Shown here piece after piece: positions 22,375 through 24,992 of a stretch of DNA of 24,992 nt (position 1 is the stretch's first letter; every line of letters starts with the position of its first letter). The position numbers and the translations under genes were made by a program. The stretch is from Ruminiclostridium sp. (GTDB lineage Bacteria > Bacillota > Clostridia > Oscillospirales > Oscillospiraceae). The stretch is taken from NCBI GenBank assembly GCA_017560855.1, contig JAFZEB010000153.1, positions 1 through 24,992 on the forward strand, given 5' to 3'. The notes under the pieces were generated by a model. The model ran no database searches, was not told where the DNA came from, and worked only from the letters and a program-made list of their open reading frames with translations.

Positions 22375-24075
22375 ATGCTTTCTTTGCTTCATATTGAAAA
22401 CATAGCCCTGATCGATGCGGCAGACATCTCCTTTGGTCCGGGTTTCAACGTCCTTACCGGCGAGACCGGTGCCGGTAAATCCATCATCATCGACTCCATC
22501 AGTGCGGTGATGGGGGAGCGCACCAGCCGGGACCTTATTCGAACAGGGGAGAAGTCTGCCTTGGTGACAGCCATCTTCCGGGATCTTCCCGACCTGCCTT
22601 GGTTCCGGGAAACCGGAATCGGCCCCGATGAAAACGGAGAACTTATCATCTCCCGCAAGATCCAGGCCGACGGCAAGAATGTCTGCCGGGTGGCGGGAGT
22701 CCCCTGCACGGTGGTCCAGCTAAAAGCCTTGGGCAGTCAGCTCATTGACATCCACGGCCAGCACGACGGCCAGCAGCTCATGGATGAGACCTGCCACCTG
22801 GGTTACCTGGACAGCTTTGGACTTCTGGGTCCTGATGCAGAGGCTTACCGCATCGAGTTTGAAAAGCTGGCCGACCTGCGCCGTCAAATCAGTTCTCTAC
22901 AGATGAATGAGGCCGAGAAGGCCCGCCGCATCGATTCTCTTCAGTATCAAATCGCAGAGTTGGAACGTGCCAGCCTGCGGGACGGGGAAGAGGAGGAACT
23001 TGAGGAGCGGCGAAACATCCTGCGCAGCGCCGATAAGCTCATGGCGGCGGTGGAGGGAGCCTACGGGGCTATCTTCGGGGACGAGGACCGGGACGGTGCC
23101 TCCGGCCTTCTGGCCGAAGCGGAGGGCTCTCTGTCCCGGGTGGCCGATTTCTCGGCGGACCTGACCCAGCTTACCGCCAGCCTGGCCGATCTGCGCTATG
23201 CCGCAGAGGATGTGGCCGAGCGGCTGCGGGACATGCGGGACAGTTTTGATTTCTCTCCCCAGGAACTGGACGAGGTGGAGAGCCGCCTGGACCAGATCCA
23301 CCGGTTGAAGAAGAAGTACGGCGGCTCTGTCAAGGAGATGCTGGAGTATCTGGAAAAGAGCCGGGAGGAACTGGACCAGATCGAGATGGCCGACGACACC
23401 ATCCTGAAACTGAAGCAGAAGCACAAAGTGGTGGTTCAGGAGGTGCGGAAGCTGGCAGAAAACCTTTCTCAGAAGCGAAAGAAGGCCGCTGAGAATCTGA
23501 AAGCCCGCATCGAAGGGGAACTTCGCCAGTTGGATATGCCCAAGGTTCGGTTTGAAACAGAGTTTTCTCCCAAGCCTGGTAAACTGGGCCTGGACGAGAC
23601 CGGTATGGACGAGGTTTGCTTCCTCATGTCGGCCAACGTGGGCGAAAACCTGAAGCCCATTGCCAAGGTTGCCTCCGGCGGTGAGCTGAGCCGCATCATG
23701 CTGGCCCTGAAAAACGTTCTGGCGGAAAACGACAGCATCATGACCCTCATCTTTGACGAGGTGGATACTGGTGTTAGTGGTCGTGCCGCTGGTAAGGTGG
23801 CGGAAAAAATGAGCCGCCTGTCCCAGAACTGCCAGGTCCTGTGCGTCACTCATTTGGCCCAGATCGCCGCCATGTCCGACAGCCACTACTCTGTCCAGAA
23901 GGCGGAGCGGGACGGACGAACCTATACCAACGTCCTGACCCTGGACCGGGAAGGCCGCAAAATGGAGCTGGCCCGTCTCACCGGCGGTGCCCACACCTCG
24001 GCCGCCATCCTGGAGGGTGCCGAGGAACTCCTCCGAGAGGCTGAGGCGTACAAGGATCAGGCTCGTCTCTTCTGA
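22375..24075 (+). CDS. recN: DNA repair protein RecN
   Basis: This 566-residue SMC-like ATPase acts in recombinational repair of double-strand breaks by tethering ends. Walker A GETGAGKS is at 29-36 and the Q-loop DIHGQHD at 125-131. A long helical region (about 155-390) forms the coiled coil. The ABC signature SGGELSR is at 434-440, followed by Walker B TLIFDEVD (457-464) and the CVTHLAQIA H-loop. The length is normal. It lies 19 bases after argR and is the last gene of the operon. No conventional T-run terminator follows before the tyrS promoter. Confidence 0.97.
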   Translation: MLSLLHIENIALIDAADISFGPGFNVLTGETGAGKSIIIDSISAVMGERTSRDLIRTGEKSALVTAIFRDLPDLPWFRETGIGPDENGELIISRKIQADGKNVCRVAGVPCTVVQLKALGSQLIDIHGQHDGQQLMDETCHLGYLDSFGLLGPDAEAYRIEFEKLADLRRQISSLQMNEAEKARRIDSLQYQIAELERASLRDGEEEELEERRNILRSADKLMAAVEGAYGAIFGDEDRDGASGLLAEAEGSLSRVADFSADLTQLTASLADLRYAAEDVAERLRDMRDSFDFSPQELDEVESRLDQIHRLKKKYGGSVKEMLEYLEKSREELDQIEMADDTILKLKQKHKVVVQEVRKLAENLSQKRKKAAENLKARIEGELRQLDMPKVRFETEFSPKPGKLGLDETGMDEVCFLMSANVGENLKPIAKVASGGELSRIMLALKNVLAENDSIMTLIFDEVDTGVSGRAAGKVAEKMSRLSQNCQVLCVTHLAQIAAMSDSHYSVQKAERDGRTYTNVLTLDREGRKMELARLTGGAHTSAAILEGAEELLREAEAYKDQARLF

Positions 24076-24108
24076 ATGGTTGACAAACCATGCCAAATGG
24101 TGTAGAAT
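24076..24108 (+). promoter_or_regulatory. Promoter of the T-box/tyrS transcript, with an inverted repeat over the -35 box
   Basis: TTGACA (24080-24085) and TAGAAT (24103-24108) are 17 bases apart. ATGGTT (24076-24081) and AACCAT (24086-24091) form an inverted repeat spanning the -35 box, and a third ATGGT occurs at 24097-24101. It starts next to the recN stop. Confidence 0.85.
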
Positions 24109-24111
24109 CAA

Positions 24112-24405
24112 TCGAATTGAATCAACGCTACTGCAATGAAGGGAAGAAGTAGCCGGCAGAGACCCTGCCCAGAGAGCCCCCGGTTGGTGCAAGGGGGAGA
24201 GGGCCGCCGTGTGAAGTTACCTCCCGGAGCAGCTGCCTGAACCTCCAGCCACATGGGAGCAGTAGGGTCTGTCGGGTGCGCCCGTTATCGCGCATAGGGT
24301 TTTCTGACCCGCTGAGGCCCCTTTCGTGAGGAGGGGGTAAATAGAGGTGGTACCACGATTTTATCGTCCTCTGTCATTTCGGTGGCAGAGGGCGTTTTTA
24401 TTTTG
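24112..24405 (+). ncRNA. T-box riboswitch leader controlling tyrS
   Basis: The only gap above 300 bases (24076-24455) is filled by a T-box leader. Stem I landmarks are the AGTA (24148-24151), AGAGAG (24171-24176) and GGTTGGTGCAAG apical pieces, with GAAG and a UAC triplet (24218-24220) in the specifier-loop position, followed by CTCC. The T-box itself is at 24343-24357 (AGGTGGTACCACG core). Its UGGU (24348-24351) would pair with an ACCA tRNA end carrying discriminator A, as tRNA-Tyr has. When uncharged tRNA-Tyr binds, the antiterminator (AGAGG pairing with CCTCT) forms and tyrS is read. The exact specifier register is uncertain, since UUA overlaps UAC by one base; UAC fits the downstream gene. 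Confidence 0.9.
24366..24404 (+). terminator. Conditional terminator of the T-box leader
   Basis: GTCCTCTGTCA pairs with TGGCAGAGGGC (stem 24366-24393, with G-U pairs and a short loop), followed by GTTTTTATTTT. Its 5' arm overlaps the CCTCT used by the antiterminator, as expected. Confidence 0.9.
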
Positions 24406-24455
24406 CAATACCGTTCCTCTGTCGGAACACTAACGAAAATAAGGAGAAAAACAAC

Positions 24456-24992
24456 ATGGGTATTTATGAAGAACTGGTAGCCCGCGGCCTCATCGCCCAG
24501 GTCACCAACGAGGAAGAGATCCGTGAGATGGTCAACAACGGCAAGGCCACTTTCTACATTGGCTTTGACCCCACCGCCGACTCCCTGCACGTGGGCCACT
24601 TCATGGCTCTGTGCCTGATGAAGCGCCTGCAGATGGCTGGCAACAAGCCCATCGCTCTGATCGGCGGCGGCACCGCTATGATCGGTGATCCCTCCGGCCG
24701 TACCGATATGCGTTCCATGATGACCATGGAGACCATCCAGCACAACTGCGACTGCTTCAAGAAGCAGATGGAGCGTTTCATCGAGTTTGGCGAAGACAAG
24801 GCCATGATGGTCAACAACGCCGACTGGCTGCTGGACCTGAACTACGTGGATGTCCTCCGTGAGGTGGGTGCCTGCTTCTCTGTCAACAACATGCTCCGCG
24901 CTGAGTGCTACAAGCAGCGCATGGAGAAGGGTCTGTCCTTCCTGGAGTTCAACTACATGATCATGCAGTCCTACGACTTCTACTACCTGTAC
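24456..24992 (+). CDS. tyrS: Tyrosine--tRNA ligase, N-terminal part (cut by window end)
   Basis: The open frame of 179 codons runs off the window with no stop, so the protein is partial; full-length bacterial TyrRS is about 400-420 residues. It attaches tyrosine to tRNA-Tyr in the cytoplasm. Class I landmarks are YIGFDPTADSLHVGH (34-48, with the HIGH motif as HVGH at 45-48) and GGGTAMIGDPSGR further on, then SVNNML and the SFLEFNYMIMQSYDF tyrosine-pocket region. The KMSKS loop would lie beyond the end. AAGGAG (24441-24446) precedes the ATG at 24456. Expression is controlled by the T-box leader upstream. Codon bias is strong, as for other translation genes. Confidence 0.96.
   Translation, partial: MGIYEELVARGLIAQVTNEEEIREMVNNGKATFYIGFDPTADSLHVGHFMALCLMKRLQMAGNKPIALIGGGTAMIGDPSGRTDMRSMMTMETIQHNCDCFKKQMERFIEFGEDKAMMVNNADWLLDLNYVDVLREVGACFSVNNMLRAECYKQRMEKGLSFLEFNYMIMQSYDFYYLY

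Noticed and set aside
22897..24192. 431-codon open frame on the minus strand opposite recN
   Set aside because: It is a shadow of recN codon bias; the translation is rich in Leu, His and Gly and matches no family.
1..24992. Mobile elements, CRISPR arrays, tRNA or rRNA genes
   Set aside because: No transposase, integrase, regular spacer repeats, tRNA cloverleaf or rRNA segment was recognised by reading; gene content is otherwise continuous.

Overview
The window looks like chromosomal DNA of a Gram-positive anaerobe of class Clostridia, most likely the Oscillospirales (Flavonifractor/Oscillibacter-type relatives). The reasons are the fairly high GC with C/G-ending codons, strong AGGAGG-type ribosome binding sites, a T-box leader, lipoproteins beside an Lgt gene, and a nusB-xseA-xseB-ispA-dxs-tlyA-nadK-argR-recN cluster in the Firmicutes order. 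The genus is inference; no rRNA is present.

Positions 1-5770 are accessory. First comes the 3' end of an ECF sigma factor gene and two tandem, paralogous zinc-finger anti-sigma-like membrane proteins, closed by a terminator (1727-1756). Next is a self-contained five-gene unit (1772-5770): a promoter overlaid by three alternating copies of a 9-bp half-site, a DUF2975-like polytopic membrane protein, a small YozG-like Cro/CI repressor, three divergent paralogous lipoproteins starting with a Gly-Cys-Gln-Leu-Ala acylation site, and a bidirectional terminator. This unit is the least explained part of the window and the best candidate for something undescribed, probably an envelope sensing or surface-lipoprotein system.

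Positions 5780-9502 hold, on the minus strand, ylxM-ffh-rpsP-khpA-rimM-trmD, the SRP/ribosome-maturation operon. It has a promoter at 9474-9502 and an internal terminator-like hairpin between khpA and rimM.

Positions 9574-13951 hold, on the plus strand, two M16-peptidase-like genes (yfmF, yfmH), lgt and folD. A short Asp23/Gls24 gene with its own promoter and terminator follows.

Positions 14536-24075 are a tightly overlapping operon: nusB, a TsaD/Kae1-like paralogue, xseA, xseB, ispA, dxs, a tlyA-type rRNA methyltransferase, nadK, argR and recN. It joins transcription antitermination, DNA repair, isoprenoid synthesis, NADP synthesis and arginine regulation. Many genes overlap by 4-19 bases, so translational coupling is likely.

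Positions 24076-24992 hold a promoter, a T-box riboswitch with its terminator, and the 5' part of tyrS, which runs off the window. The T-box discriminator-pairing base fits tRNA-Tyr. No insertion sequence, CRISPR array, tRNA, rRNA or prophage was seen.
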